64,000 nucleotides of DNA from Nostoc sp. ATCC 53789 (GCF_009873495.1 NZ_CP046705.1:62001-126000); one strand, 5' to 3'; shown: positions 23,712 through 32,528, counted from the first letter of the stretch. The notes: generated from the letters alone by a model not told the origin. Program-made: numbers and translations.

Positions 23712-24026
23712 ATGCTTTATTACAAACTAGTAGGACATACCCCTGTTGCTGTTAATTCGTTGTCAGAGTGGCAAAATTATTTACACTCAGTACAAGATTC
23801 ACTCAAACATCTAGTTGCCGAAACTATAGTTGGGGATGCCAAAGTATCAACTAGTTTTTCGGGATTCGATCTCACTTTTGGAGATCCCCCGTTGCTTTTT
23901 GAAACGATGGTTTTAGGCGGGCCTCATCACGGGAGAATGCAGCGTTATTCTACATGGGAGCAGGCACTAACCGGTCATAATCGTACCGTCGTAGAAGTTA
24001 TGACTACCTCACCACCAGATGAGTAG
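23712..24026 (+). CDS. Hypothetical protein, 104 aa
   Basis: I do not recognise the family. The ATG at 23712 (MLYYKLVGHTPVAV) is preferred over a TTG at 23703. The sequence has a compact, single-domain look (GFDLTFGDPPLLFETMVLGGPHHGRMQRYSTWEQALTGH) with no membrane segment. It precedes the integrase cassette by 55 bp on the same strand. Confidence 0.65.
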   Translation: MLYYKLVGHTPVAVNSLSEWQNYLHSVQDSLKHLVAETIVGDAKVSTSFSGFDLTFGDPPLLFETMVLGGPHHGRMQRYSTWEQALTGHNRTVVEVMTTSPPDE

Positions 24027-24081
24027 TCTCAAATCAATACAATATTTAATACTTAATACTTAATAATTTACACAAAACTGG

Positions 24082-25092
24082 ATGAACTACAGCGCAGATT
24101 CTTTACCTGAGATCAAACTCATTCCCCTTGATCGTGAAGCTCTACATTTCACACAGCTAGGAGAAACTAGAAGACCACCAACCGATATCCGGTGGGTAAA
24201 AGTACTGGAATTTTTACGCAGCAATAATCTCGCACCCAACAGCCGCAAACTCTACGAACGCGAACTCAAAAGGTTTTTGGCTTGGAGTGAGCTACATTAT
24301 CATGAACTGCATCCACGTCATCTTGCGCTATATAAAGAATATCTCCGTGATGAAATACGGACTGATGCAGGTAAAGCGCTTTCAAAAAGCAGCATCAATG
24401 CGGGAATTGCGGCACTCAAAAGCTTTTTCAAATGGATGTGTTACACGTATCCTGAAATTATTGCTACTAATCCTACACTAGGGATAAAACTGGAAAAAGT
24501 ACCACTGCCACCAGCCCAGAGTTTAACCCCAGAACAGATGGAACAGGTTTGGTCAGCGTTGGAATTGCTGGGAGAAACAAAGCAACGGGATACAGCACTG
24601 GTTCACATTCTCAGTCATGGACTCCGGGCAGGGGAAGTTGTACAGCTAAATGTTGGGTCATTTGATGGCAAGCTGCTATTTTTACCAGACACCAAAACCA
24701 ATGAACCACGCTTAGTTCCACTGCGAAAAGAGAGCCGGGAAGTTTTAGCAGAGTATTTGCTTACGCGCGAACAGCAGGGAGAGATTTTGACCAGTCTTAG
24801 TCCATTGATGATTTCACACCATGCTTCATACAAAGGTGAACGCTTGAGTTATCACGGGATTTATTTCGCTGTAGAAAAAATTGGTGAAATAGCTCATATT
24901 GAGGATTTGCACCCTCACTCCTTTCGACATACTTACGCTACTGACTTATTGCTATTGGGAGTTGACCCCAGCCATGCACGAAAATTAACAGGACATCAAA
25001 GCGAGAAAGCGTTTCGGCGCTATACGCTTCGCAGCGAACAAGAAGCAGCGATCGCTGCTTACTATCGTGCAATCGGAGAGGAAGTGGAGTAA
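24082..25092 (+). CDS. Tyrosine recombinase/integrase, 336 aa
   Basis: XerC/D-like recombinase with a SAM-like N-terminal domain (about 36-125) and a catalytic domain with Arg182 (SHGLRAGE), His279 and Arg282 (PHSFRHTYA), His305 (LTGHQS) and Tyr314 (FRRYTL). It is followed by two genes at gaps of 3 and 8 bp, forming an apparent operon. It differs from the Tn-3 recombinase and from the one at 50552-51481. It might resolve plasmid multimers or belong to a mobile cassette; the sequence does not decide. Confidence 0.9.
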   Translation: MNYSADSLPEIKLIPLDREALHFTQLGETRRPPTDIRWVKVLEFLRSNNLAPNSRKLYERELKRFLAWSELHYHELHPRHLALYKEYLRDEIRTDAGKALSKSSINAGIAALKSFFKWMCYTYPEIIATNPTLGIKLEKVPLPPAQSLTPEQMEQVWSALELLGETKQRDTALVHILSHGLRAGEVVQLNVGSFDGKLLFLPDTKTNEPRLVPLRKESREVLAEYLLTREQQGEILTSLSPLMISHHASYKGERLSYHGIYFAVEKIGEIAHIEDLHPHSFRHTYATDLLLLGVDPSHARKLTGHQSEKAFRRYTLRSEQEAAIAAYYRAIGEEVE

Positions 25093-25095
25093 GGT

Positions 25096-25557
25096 ATGCC
25101 CAAGCCACTTGATCCCAAGTGTCAGTTATGCGCCAAGTTACCAACAACCCAAGCTAAAGTGCTGCATGGAACAGCAGGGGACGGGTGTTGGAATCCCAAA
25201 GTCTGTCATAATCGCCGTTCGTTTTACCGCCACCGTTCGCAGAATAATTCAGCAGAAATTGATTCAGTAACAGTCGAACCACCAGCAACATATTTTGCAG
25301 TGCTGTATTTGTATAAAGAACCAGGGGATAAACCATTACACGCGATGTCGGCAGAACTCTGGCTGGGGCAAAAGCCTATTTGTCGCCTGGAACCAATTCA
25401 CTGCTTTGGGCTAACGGCTGGCAAGATCCGCGCCTATACAGATCAGGTGTTGCAGGCTTTTGCTAAACAATACAGTGTTTCACTATATCAATATAAGGAT
25501 ATGTTTGAAATTACCTCAAGCTACTGCCCAGTGCGGCCTTGCCCCTTGCATCCATAA
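25096..25557 (+). CDS. Hypothetical cysteine-rich protein beside integrase, 153 aa
   Basis: Begins 3 bp after the integrase stop. The N-terminus has CQLC…CWNPKVCHNRRSFYRHR, a likely zinc-binding site next to a basic patch suited to DNA binding. The rest (PATYFAVLYLYKEPGDKPLHAMSAELWLGQKPIC) has no recognised domain; it ends in CPVRPCPLHP. By position it could be an accessory DNA-binding factor of the recombinase, which is inference. Confidence 0.7.
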   Translation: MPKPLDPKCQLCAKLPTTQAKVLHGTAGDGCWNPKVCHNRRSFYRHRSQNNSAEIDSVTVEPPATYFAVLYLYKEPGDKPLHAMSAELWLGQKPICRLEPIHCFGLTAGKIRAYTDQVLQAFAKQYSVSLYQYKDMFEITSSYCPVRPCPLHP

Positions 25558-25565
25558 TCTTAGAG

Positions 25566-26270
25566 ATGACTACATATCGTCAATTAACAATCTGGGATGT
25601 GCTTGATGAGTTGTCCGAATCTCCACCAACTTCTTCCCTTGATGCTATGTGGGATTGTTTGGATGCGGAGCTTGAAAAATTACCCTTGGAGGCACAGTTA
25701 TTAACCGCAGCGCTTGCCTTCAGTCAAGTTGCGGATATTCTCAAGTCTCGTGCGGAAATGCTGTTGCAAGATACCCACGATCGCAATAGTCTTTTGGGGC
25801 CTGTTGTTAGCACCGATCTCTTTGCTGGTCTAGTGCGGACAACAATGCACCTAGATTTAGATGATTTGATTGAACCGCAAACACCACAAATCTTTAAACC
25901 ACATGGCCCACACCAATTTTCACATTCTACTGAAGAGGGTGATTCTGTAGCAGCACCCGTTGAAAAAGCAAATGTTTTGGCAATGCTTGATGAGGTGACA
26001 ACTTTAGAAGATGTCCGCAATTTGGCATCAGATGAGGATGTCCAAAAATGGCAAAGTGCGATCGCTAACCATCTGATAAATGTCAAAGATGAGATTTCTT
26101 TAGTTAAACTGCAACGTGTGTTGCAAATGCCGATGGTGGAGGTGTGGTTGGGATTATTGCTGGGTGGGTTTACATTAGAGCAGCGTGGTGATTTTTATCA
26201 CAACCAAAATGTCTGGGTGAAAAGCTCTCTAACTTCGGCCATCTTCAATGGCATTGTAAAGCATTCATAA
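25566..26270 (+). CDS. Hypothetical protein, third gene of integrase cassette, 234 aa
   Basis: The ATG at 25566 (MTTYRQLTIWDVLDELSE) has AGAG upstream and follows the previous stop by 8 bp. The protein is acidic and mostly helical, with no membrane segment and no recognised motif. The C-terminal part (LVKLQRVLQMPMVEVWLGLLLGGFTLEQRGDFYHNQNVWVK) reads like a winged-helix-type segment, suggesting a regulator; this is weak. Confidence 0.65.
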   Translation: MTTYRQLTIWDVLDELSESPPTSSLDAMWDCLDAELEKLPLEAQLLTAALAFSQVADILKSRAEMLLQDTHDRNSLLGPVVSTDLFAGLVRTTMHLDLDDLIEPQTPQIFKPHGPHQFSHSTEEGDSVAAPVEKANVLAMLDEVTTLEDVRNLASDEDVQKWQSAIANHLINVKDEISLVKLQRVLQMPMVEVWLGLLLGGFTLEQRGDFYHNQNVWVKSSLTSAIFNGIVKHS

Positions 26271-26292
26271 GTCGGAAGTTGGAGGTAATTGG

Positions 26293-26399
26293 CAATACGG
26301 TTCGGTTAACAAAGTTATCTGTTGAGGCGAGCAGTTCTTGAGCAGGGGGAGAAGAGAAATTTTAATAACTTTCCTCCCCTGCTTATGCGAACCGTATTG
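26293..26399. repeat. 107-bp inverted-repeat element
   Basis: CAATACGGTTCG at 26293-26304 is mirrored by CGAACCGTATTG at 26388-26399, with an inner GCAGGGGGAG/CTCCCCTGC pair. Looks like a small palindromic MITE-type repeat downstream of the integrase cassette. The rest of the 314-bp gap holds only AT-rich sequence leading to the acyl carrier protein gene. Confidence 0.65.
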
Positions 26400-26584
26400 G
26401 ACACATAGAAACTCATCTTTAGTATAAATACGCAGCTTAAATTTTATTAAGTGTGCTAATTTGAGCTTACTGTATGTAATCGACAGCATATAAAACAACG
26501 TCAAATTTTCTATTAATGTTAAGTAAAACTTGTAACTAACAGCATTTAACTTACTGTAATACCGCAACAAAGGAGTTTCAAATC

Positions 26585-26860
26585 TTGAAAGACTATATCT
26601 GTGAGATTTTTGCCCAAAATGTTGGTTTATCTATTGCAGAAATTTTTGAAAATGACTTGACGCTATCGGCGATTATTGCTCGTTCCGATCATCTACATAA
26701 CAGCATCGATCTGATGGAGGTTTTCGCCAAAACTGCAAATATGCTGAAAAAGCAGTATGGAGTCCAAATACGTTTGCCAGCTTTCTCTCTTGATACACCT
26801 ATTTCAGATGTATTAGAAGCATTTTTAAATGAAGCTGATACAGTTAATACTTTGACCTAA
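26585..26860 (+). CDS. Acyl carrier protein, 91 aa
   Basis: A small acidic helical-bundle carrier protein. The attachment serine is Ser40 in HLHNSIDLMEVF, where most ACPs have DSL; the surroundings fit the family. The start is a TTG at 26585 preceded by AAAGGAG at a 10-nt distance. It lies at the head of a same-strand set with an acyl-ACP desaturase, a phosphopantetheinyl transferase, a thioesterase and a fatty acyl-AMP ligase, so it is probably a dedicated carrier rather than the housekeeping ACP. Confidence 0.82.
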   Translation: MKDYICEIFAQNVGLSIAEIFENDLTLSAIIARSDHLHNSIDLMEVFAKTANMLKKQYGVQIRLPAFSLDTPISDVLEAFLNEADTVNTLT

Positions 26861-27146
26861 AAATGATAAATTTTAAATCTAATTTGGAGAATAGAGTCTA
26901 GAGAATAAAGGGTAGTAGTAAAAATTTCATTTTTAGTTTTACAACCAGCTTTTTAACCCACGTTCGCCCTTGGCATTACCGTACTCCTTCTCCTAACGGA
27001 GACGCTAACGCGAACGGAGAAAAAGCTATGCGTCAGCGTCTCGAAGAGAAAGGTAGATGGGTTTTGTTTATGTAGCCGCGACTTCCAGTCACCAAGGCTT
27101 TTCAAAAACCTCTAAAACTTAAAAATTAAATTCAAATATCTTCACT
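26861..27146. other. Gap with dispersed repeat
   Basis: Contains a cyanobacterial dispersed repeat (GGAGACGCTAACGCGAACGG, about 26997-27020), matching in style the repeat at about 28495-28600. No gene is seen. Confidence 0.5.
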
Positions 27147-28043
27147 ATGGTAAATACAATTTCTCGATCTGATATTGTCAGTAACTTATATGCAATTGTT
27201 GCCGAGCAACGAAGCTCTTTAGTTGATTTAATATGGGAACAACACTATTTTCATGAAAAGCGCCGATGGAGTGCAGTGGAAATGATTGGTGCAATTAACC
27301 TGGAGGCTGTGAATAAATTTGACAAAGCTAATCTCTGGAATGCTGGACGTGCAGAATTGACTACCAAGCCAGGAGCCGATCGCTTGGCTAGATTGGCTGA
27401 TGCTGAGTGTCGTCGTTGGCAAGATCGCAATCCAGTTTTAGCAAGCATTATGCAAGCTTGTAGTACTTGGAGTCGTTACTGGAATGAGGAAGAAAGCTTT
27501 CACGAAACCACACTTAATCGCTTATCGACTCTACTCAGTCTAGAACCTGTCAGTGACGAGACTCTCATTGAGTTTCGGAAGATTTTTCCCGACGATGACA
27601 TGCTCAGAACACTAGTATTATTAGCGATTTCAGAGATTACAGCCACGGTTAACTACTCTTGGTGTGCTAGTGTTGCTCAAGACCCTGGATTGAAAAAGCT
27701 ATTTAAGCAAATTGCTGCTGATGAATCGCAGCATATGACATACTTCATAAGTTTTGCCAAAGCTTTAGTTGATAGTAAAGAGTACTCACCCAAAGGTGCA
27801 TTTGCTGTTGCACACTTGTTTGTGCGAGAAGGGGGCGAACTTTATGGTAGTAACCGCCAACATCTTGAGCAGCGGGATTCTCACATCAACTGGTGGGATT
27901 CCATCAAGTATGAGATGGTTCTGCCAGACAATATTGAGCGCAAACAAAGTCTGATATTTTTTGCTCTCAGACAAATTACAGGAATTCAGGTAAACTCTGC
28001 GGCTGAAGTTGAACAAAAGTGGCTGGATCTGGTGGGATGTTAA
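27147..28043 (+). CDS. Soluble diiron acyl-ACP desaturase-like protein, 298 aa
   Basis: Ferritin-like diiron enzyme of the acyl-ACP desaturase/FA_desaturase_2 type. The ligand motifs are NEEESFHE (Glu116, His119), a central SEITATVNY (Glu163) and ADESQHM (Glu193, His196). These soluble enzymes insert a double bond into an ACP-bound acyl chain; related diiron proteins hydroxylate, N-oxygenate or halogenate, so the exact chemistry is open. The next gene starts within its last codons. Position next to an ACP and FAAL supports an ACP-bound substrate. Length is near that of bacterial desaturase-like proteins and shorter than the plant enzymes (about 360). Confidence 0.82.
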   Translation: MVNTISRSDIVSNLYAIVAEQRSSLVDLIWEQHYFHEKRRWSAVEMIGAINLEAVNKFDKANLWNAGRAELTTKPGADRLARLADAECRRWQDRNPVLASIMQACSTWSRYWNEEESFHETTLNRLSTLLSLEPVSDETLIEFRKIFPDDDMLRTLVLLAISEITATVNYSWCASVAQDPGLKKLFKQIAADESQHMTYFISFAKALVDSKEYSPKGAFAVAHLFVREGGELYGSNRQHLEQRDSHINWWDSIKYEMVLPDNIERKQSLIFFALRQITGIQVNSAAEVEQKWLDLVGC

Positions 28044-28402
28044 TTGGACTGGGGCACGATATTCAACTGATTGCAGAACTAACAACAGTTGAAGCTTTGA
28101 AAGTTCCAGGCATTTTCTTTACAAACACTGAGTGCCTTTACTTCAGCCAAAGTAAAAACCCTCTCCAAAGTATGGCAGGTACTTTTTCAGCTAAAGAAGC
28201 CTTGTTTAAGGCTTTGGCAATGGCCACTAATTTCTACTGGACAGATGTAGAAGTGCGACATAATTCCCGTTACGCGCCTTACTTTGAATTTTACGGCTCA
28301 CTGGCAGAGCATTTTCAGCTTCAAGGTTGGACTGTTCACCTTTCCATATCTCACAGTGGGGATTATGTGTCTACTGTTGTGGCTATCTCTCCCCAGCCAT
28401 GA
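28037..28402 (+). CDS. AcpS-type 4'-phosphopantetheinyl transferase, 121 aa
   Basis: Transfers phosphopantetheine from CoA to a carrier protein serine. Motifs are GLGHDIQLI (Asp8), FSAKEALFKAL (Glu and Lys of the Mg/CoA site) and LSISHSGDYV. The ATG at 28037 overlaps the desaturase stop (ATGTTAA), so the two are coupled. A dedicated AcpS beside an ACP suggests the cluster activates its own carrier. Filamentous cyanobacteria usually rely on a Sfp-type enzyme, which makes this copy notable. Confidence 0.88.
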   Translation: MLIGLGHDIQLIAELTTVEALKVPGIFFTNTECLYFSQSKNPLQSMAGTFSAKEALFKALAMATNFYWTDVEVRHNSRYAPYFEFYGSLAEHFQLQGWTVHLSISHSGDYVSTVVAISPQP

Positions 28403-28706
28403 TTGCAGCGACTTGGCAGTAGAAAGGTGCAAATAAACAGCAGTGTGTAACAAAAAGTAAAGTTAACTAAAACCCTCTTCCCCTTCGGGTTCGTCACTTT
28501 GCCAGACGCTCGTTCGCGTAGCGTCTCCCCTTCTCCCAAAGGGAGAGGCTAGCACCAAGGGAGAAGACTCGCTAACGACGCAAAGCGCCAAGACGGCAAA
28601 TGACTCTCCTTCTGCCACGCCACTTGCTCGGAGGAAACCTCTGCAACGTAGTGGCTCCTCTACCTTCTACCTTGCCTTGATAATAAATATTCACGCCAAC
28701 CCACTT
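28403..28706. other. Gap with dispersed repeats
   Basis: Holds several copies of repeat fragments such as CGTTCGCGTAGCGTCTCC and a CTTCTCCC/GGGAGAAG hairpin. No gene is seen; it separates the first three cluster genes from the last two. Confidence 0.5.
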
Positions 28707-29120
28707 ATGAACTTTGAAGCTGTTAACCTAAAACTTCAGGTACGCCCAAATGACCTTGACAGTTTGGGTCACGTCAATAATGCCACTGTTCTCGAATACC
28801 TAGAAGCAGGGCGATGGTCATGGCTTGAGCATCACAACTTATTTCACGGACAGAGGATTATTCCTGTAGTTGCTCGTATTGAAGTCAACTATAGCCATGA
28901 AATATTACCTGGAGAGGTCAAGATTATTACGAAACTCAAAGACACGGAGGAAAATTACTATTATCAAGTAATTTTTCACCAAATTATTGAGATTTTCAAA
29001 AACGGAACTGCAAAGGTTGCTGCCGATGCTCTTGTGAAAGTAGCATTCATTGATTCAATTGAACGATCACTTAGAACTCTCCAGGATTTTCTCGATGAAA
29101 ATAAGCAACAAGATGGTTGA
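28707..29120 (+). CDS. Hotdog-fold acyl-CoA/acyl-ACP thioesterase, 137 aa
   Basis: 4-hydroxybenzoyl-CoA thioesterase family: RPNDLDSLGHVNNATVLEYLEAGRWSWLE is the diagnostic hotdog start with the catalytic Asp. The ATG at 28707 (MNFEAVNLKLQ) is preferred over a TTG at 28677. The stop overlaps the FAAL start (ATGGTTGA), so the two are coupled. It may release the finished acyl chain from the carrier, or hydrolyse misloaded chains. Confidence 0.85.
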   Translation: MNFEAVNLKLQVRPNDLDSLGHVNNATVLEYLEAGRWSWLEHHNLFHGQRIIPVVARIEVNYSHEILPGEVKIITKLKDTEENYYYQVIFHQIIEIFKNGTAKVAADALVKVAFIDSIERSLRTLQDFLDENKQQDG

Positions 29121-30774
29121 GGTCAAAACAATGCAAGGCTTACAACCCAGAACTAAGCTGTCGATGACCGCGATCGCAATGATTCAGGCTCTCAAGAATA
29201 CTGACTCACACTTGGGCTTGTTCTTAAGACAGGATCGTGCTGCTGAGTCTAAGTTTCTCGCCTATTGTGAGATGTACCAGAAGATTGCAGCCTATATGGA
29301 GTACTTTCGGGCTGCGGGTGTGGCAGCTGGCTCAAGAGTTCTGTTTCCTTTTGAAACAACCGAAGGTGTGATTATTGCATTCTTTGCTTTAGTTGGACTG
29401 GGAGCAATTCCACTGTCAGTCAAACCCTACAGCATGGGTGTTGTTAAAGAGAGCTACCTGGAATTTTTGACGAAGGTTACAACCCAATATCAAGCTGAAT
29501 TTGTGTTGGAAGCACCTAGTATTAGAAGTTTAGAATTGAGCCTCCAGCGTCTACAGTTACCAGACACAGATATTCAGCCCCAAGAATCAGCAAATTTTGC
29601 AACAATTACAGATACTGATATTGCTTTTGTGCAGTTTTCTTTTGGCTCAACTTCTTTCCCCAAAGGCATTCCAGTCACTCATGGGAAAATTGTGGCACAA
29701 ATGCAGGCGATCGCTAACCATGCTCAAAATAGACCTAGTGATGCAACTGCAAGTTGGCTGCCACTTTATCATGATATGGGATTAGTCGGTGGTTTGCTCA
29801 CAACGCTATACCTGAGGCATAACTTGCACCTAAGTACTCCAATGCATTTTTTGATGAATCCTGTGGAGTGGTTGAGCGAACTGTCAGAAAAAAAGATTGC
29901 GATCGCAGTTATTCCAGATTTTGCCATTAGCTACTGTCTCCGTCGCTTGGCAATTACCGATCCAGAAGAAATTGCCAACTTAAACTTGACCCAGCTACGA
30001 ATGGTTTTCAATGGCAGTGAGCCAATTAATATAGACAAACTACATCAGTTCTTGGAAGTGCTTGCACCCTATGGATTGCAAGCTACAGCAATTAAGCCTT
30101 GCTATGGCATGGCGGAGGCAGTCCTGATGATTTCCTGCTGTAAGTTAGAAGAGGTTCCCCGGATTGTGACTTTGGCAAATGGCTGCAAAGCTATTTCCGT
30201 AGGTCAAGCGTTGAGTACATTTGATATCCGTTTAAGAACTGAAGATGGTCTTTTATGCCATGAGGGTGAAGTTGGTGAAGTTGAACTCAGAGGCGGGACT
30301 TTGGTCGATAATTATTTTGAAAGCGAACGCCCTTTTTACAATTGTGATGGTTTTTTCCCTACTGGTGATTTGGGTGTAATTAGCGAGGGTGAGTTGTTCG
30401 TCACAGGTCGGCTGAACGATCGCTTCAAAATTAATGGTCAAAGTTATTTTGCGAGTGATTTTGAACATGCCATAGAATCGCTACCGTTTGTACAACCGAG
30501 CAAAGTTGCGACAATTCAGGCTGATGACCGCATTATCATCTTGATAGAAACCAAACAGGCCAGTGTTCTTCAGCAATTAATTGACCATCAGCGCCAAGTC
30601 AGCGAGATTGTTCTCAACCAGCTGGGTATTAAAATCCCTGTGGACAATATACTCTTCATTCGCCCAGGACAACTAGAAAAAACTAGCAGTGGCAAGTTAC
30701 GGCGAATAGCGATCGCTCAAGCCTACATCACAGGGAAAATTATGCTTGCTAAAAACGCTAGAAATGGGTGTTAA
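29113..30774 (+). CDS. Fatty acyl-AMP ligase (FAAL), 553 aa
   Basis: Adenylate-forming enzyme that activates a free fatty acid as acyl-AMP and loads it on an ACP. Motifs: FSFGSTSFPKGIPVTH (P-loop), ASWLPLYHDMGL (a FAAL/ACS signature), VFNGSEPIN, CYGMAEA and the hinge/C-terminal FFPTGDLGV…GRLNDRFKINGQ and SSGKLRR. The YHDMGL and NGSEPI blocks are typical of FAALs rather than acyl-CoA synthetases. The start at 29113 overlaps the thioesterase stop; the frame is open further upstream. No polyketide synthase or peptide synthetase module follows, unlike most FAAL gene clusters. Confidence 0.9.
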   Translation: MVEVKTMQGLQPRTKLSMTAIAMIQALKNTDSHLGLFLRQDRAAESKFLAYCEMYQKIAAYMEYFRAAGVAAGSRVLFPFETTEGVIIAFFALVGLGAIPLSVKPYSMGVVKESYLEFLTKVTTQYQAEFVLEAPSIRSLELSLQRLQLPDTDIQPQESANFATITDTDIAFVQFSFGSTSFPKGIPVTHGKIVAQMQAIANHAQNRPSDATASWLPLYHDMGLVGGLLTTLYLRHNLHLSTPMHFLMNPVEWLSELSEKKIAIAVIPDFAISYCLRRLAITDPEEIANLNLTQLRMVFNGSEPINIDKLHQFLEVLAPYGLQATAIKPCYGMAEAVLMISCCKLEEVPRIVTLANGCKAISVGQALSTFDIRLRTEDGLLCHEGEVGEVELRGGTLVDNYFESERPFYNCDGFFPTGDLGVISEGELFVTGRLNDRFKINGQSYFASDFEHAIESLPFVQPSKVATIQADDRIIILIETKQASVLQQLIDHQRQVSEIVLNQLGIKIPVDNILFIRPGQLEKTSSGKLRRIAIAQAYITGKIMLAKNARNGC

Positions 30775-31040
30775 TTCTCTACTAAGCTTCCACACAAGGT
30801 TGTACTCTCTCTCAACAGCCGCCAGCAGCAAAGCGTGCAAGGATGACAGATAAGGTTTGGCAAAATCCCCAATTCTTGCAACTGCAAAATACTTGAAACC
30901 CTTGATTTATCGTTACAATAGTATTAGTAGTTAATAACCCCCAGAGGGTTACTCTGAGCGCTATTGAGCTTACTCGTCGTCAGGAGATTCCTTATCTTCT
31001 TCGTCATCCTTGTCAAAATTTGTATTGCTGAGGGGGGCTT

Positions 31041-31412
31041 ATGGGTGAATCGAAACGCCGAAAGGCAATATTAGGCAATCACTATGGTTTGCCTAATATT
31101 TTCAATGAAGTCCAATCAATGTGGACGCAGATTAATTTCTCGATCAAGCGAGTCAAAGATTCTGATAATGGATGTTTACTTGTTCAGTGTTCCAACAACG
31201 ACCGAGGGTTCCATCAAGACACTATTGCCCAACTTCAAAAAGAAATAGAAAATTGGAAATGTGATTTGGATATTCCTATCTTGATCCAAGTTCTTCCAAG
31301 GGGAGCTGGAAATTCAGAAACTAAACTTTTTGATGGGTTCGTTACCCTTTGGTGCAATTGTCCTGAATTTGAATTGTGGCGAGAAATATTTGAAACTAAA
31401 CTCGTTAAGTAA
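31041..31412 (+). CDS. Hypothetical protein, 123 aa
   Basis: The MGESKRRKAILGNHYG N-terminus is shared by several short cyanobacterial proteins of unknown function. The rest (FNEVQSMWTQINFSIKRVKDSDNGCLLVQCSNNDRGFHQDT) shows no membrane segment and no known motif. The ATG follows a GGGGGG stretch. Not part of the lipid cluster on present evidence. Confidence 0.65.
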   Translation: MGESKRRKAILGNHYGLPNIFNEVQSMWTQINFSIKRVKDSDNGCLLVQCSNNDRGFHQDTIAQLQKEIENWKCDLDIPILIQVLPRGAGNSETKLFDGFVTLWCNCPEFELWREIFETKLVK

Positions 31413-31438
31413 ACTTTGTTGCATTAAATTATTGTTTC

Positions 31439-32421
31439 CTAGCTGCACCATGATTTCTGTTGCCTCCACTCGATTTTGTACTCCCGTTCCACAGCCGCCA
31501 GCAATTTTGCCTGCAACGAAGATAAATAAGGTTTAGCTTGTTTCCCCAAACCCTGCAACAGCCAATCCACAGAAGAGTCACGGGTCGCCACTTGATGCAA
31601 CTGCCGTAACCTTACACATAACTGCTGCATAAAAAAGCAATCTTCATCAAGTAATTCCAGTGATTTCAGGTGTTCGATTTTTACGGTATAGTCACCGTCC
31701 CATATCTGGAGTGTACAACTGTATTCTCCAACATGGCTGACTACGCCCCAATAACCCGCTTTACCTCTCAAGTCTGGATTATCTTTGGGCAGAAGAACGC
31801 ATATCTCCCCAACGTGGTAAGGATTGGGTACTTTCCTTTCGGACTTTCGCGTATCCTATCTACAACATCTTTCACTATGCGACCAGATGGAATCTTATTG
31901 CCAGCTTGCTCTACTGCCTGCTGCCAAACATCCGCTTGCACAGCAGGTTCCAACTCGGCTTTCGCCAAAAAGCGCAATTGTCGTTCATTGGTCGGCATTG
32001 GAATTTGCCGACCAATGGTCGGCAAAAACTTTTGAAGATTCTCATAAACGACAGTAGCCGAAATCTTTAAGTACGCTGCATCACGACTATAATTGAAGCG
32101 ATGGCTTCGCCAACGCCAAGGGCGAACGCGACAGTATTCTTCAAAAGTCTGGTGCGTGGAACGGTATAGCCGTCTGTCTCTCAACTCCATCAGCGCCTGA
32201 CCTGCCTCTAAAAATGCTCTCTCCACACGGTGTTCTAAATGCAGGCGTAAGCTTTGTTCTTCCTGGGTCAACTCTGTTACTTCAACAGCCGTCACCGTAA
32301 TCGTTGCTGAGGCTGGGTTATCTTGCTCAGAAGTATTTTCGGCAGCAGAGTCGGTTGCTAGCTTTGGTTCCTCAGATGCCCCAGGGATAACTCTCTTACG
32401 TCTGGATAGTGGTTTGTTCAT
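31439..32421 (-). pseudogene. Plasmid-type helix-turn-helix protein, frameshifted
   Basis: Two overlapping frames (31768-32421 and 31439-31771) belong to one gene. The first frame reads …RESPKGKYP and then gibberish; the second continues logically as NPYHVGEICVLLPKDNPDLRGKAGYWGVV. One base appears lost in the CCC run at about 31826. The middle (TNERQLRFLAKAELEPAVQADVWQQAV…GRIVKDVVDRI) resembles ParB-like/KorB-like regions of cyanobacterial plasmid proteins. A stretch RPWRWRSHRFNY, coded by a dispersed repeat at about 32096-32130, seems to be inserted in frame. The restored protein would be about 327 aa. Sequencing error cannot be excluded. Confidence 0.72.
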
Positions 32422-32498
32422 TATTCCACCTCCAGTACCAATTGGCTCGTAGCAATATTGAGTTGTGTCATCATGGAAATATAGAGTTTTTATTTATG

Positions 32499-32528
32499 CC
32501 CCCATCCTTTAAACAGGTTGGGGTTTTT
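32499..32528 (+). terminator. Hairpin with T-tail
   Basis: CCCCCATCC pairs with GGTTGGGG across an 8-nt loop, followed by TTTTT. It resembles an intrinsic terminator for plus-strand transcription, but no plus-strand gene ends nearby; the start of the frameshifted gene is 80 bp to the left. The remaining sequence of 32422-32892 shows no convincing gene. Confidence 0.5.

Noticed and set aside
27147-28043. CylC-type halogenase
   Set aside because: The diiron motifs and FAAL/ACP context invite the comparison, but the protein is far shorter than CylC and looks more like acyl-ACP desaturases.
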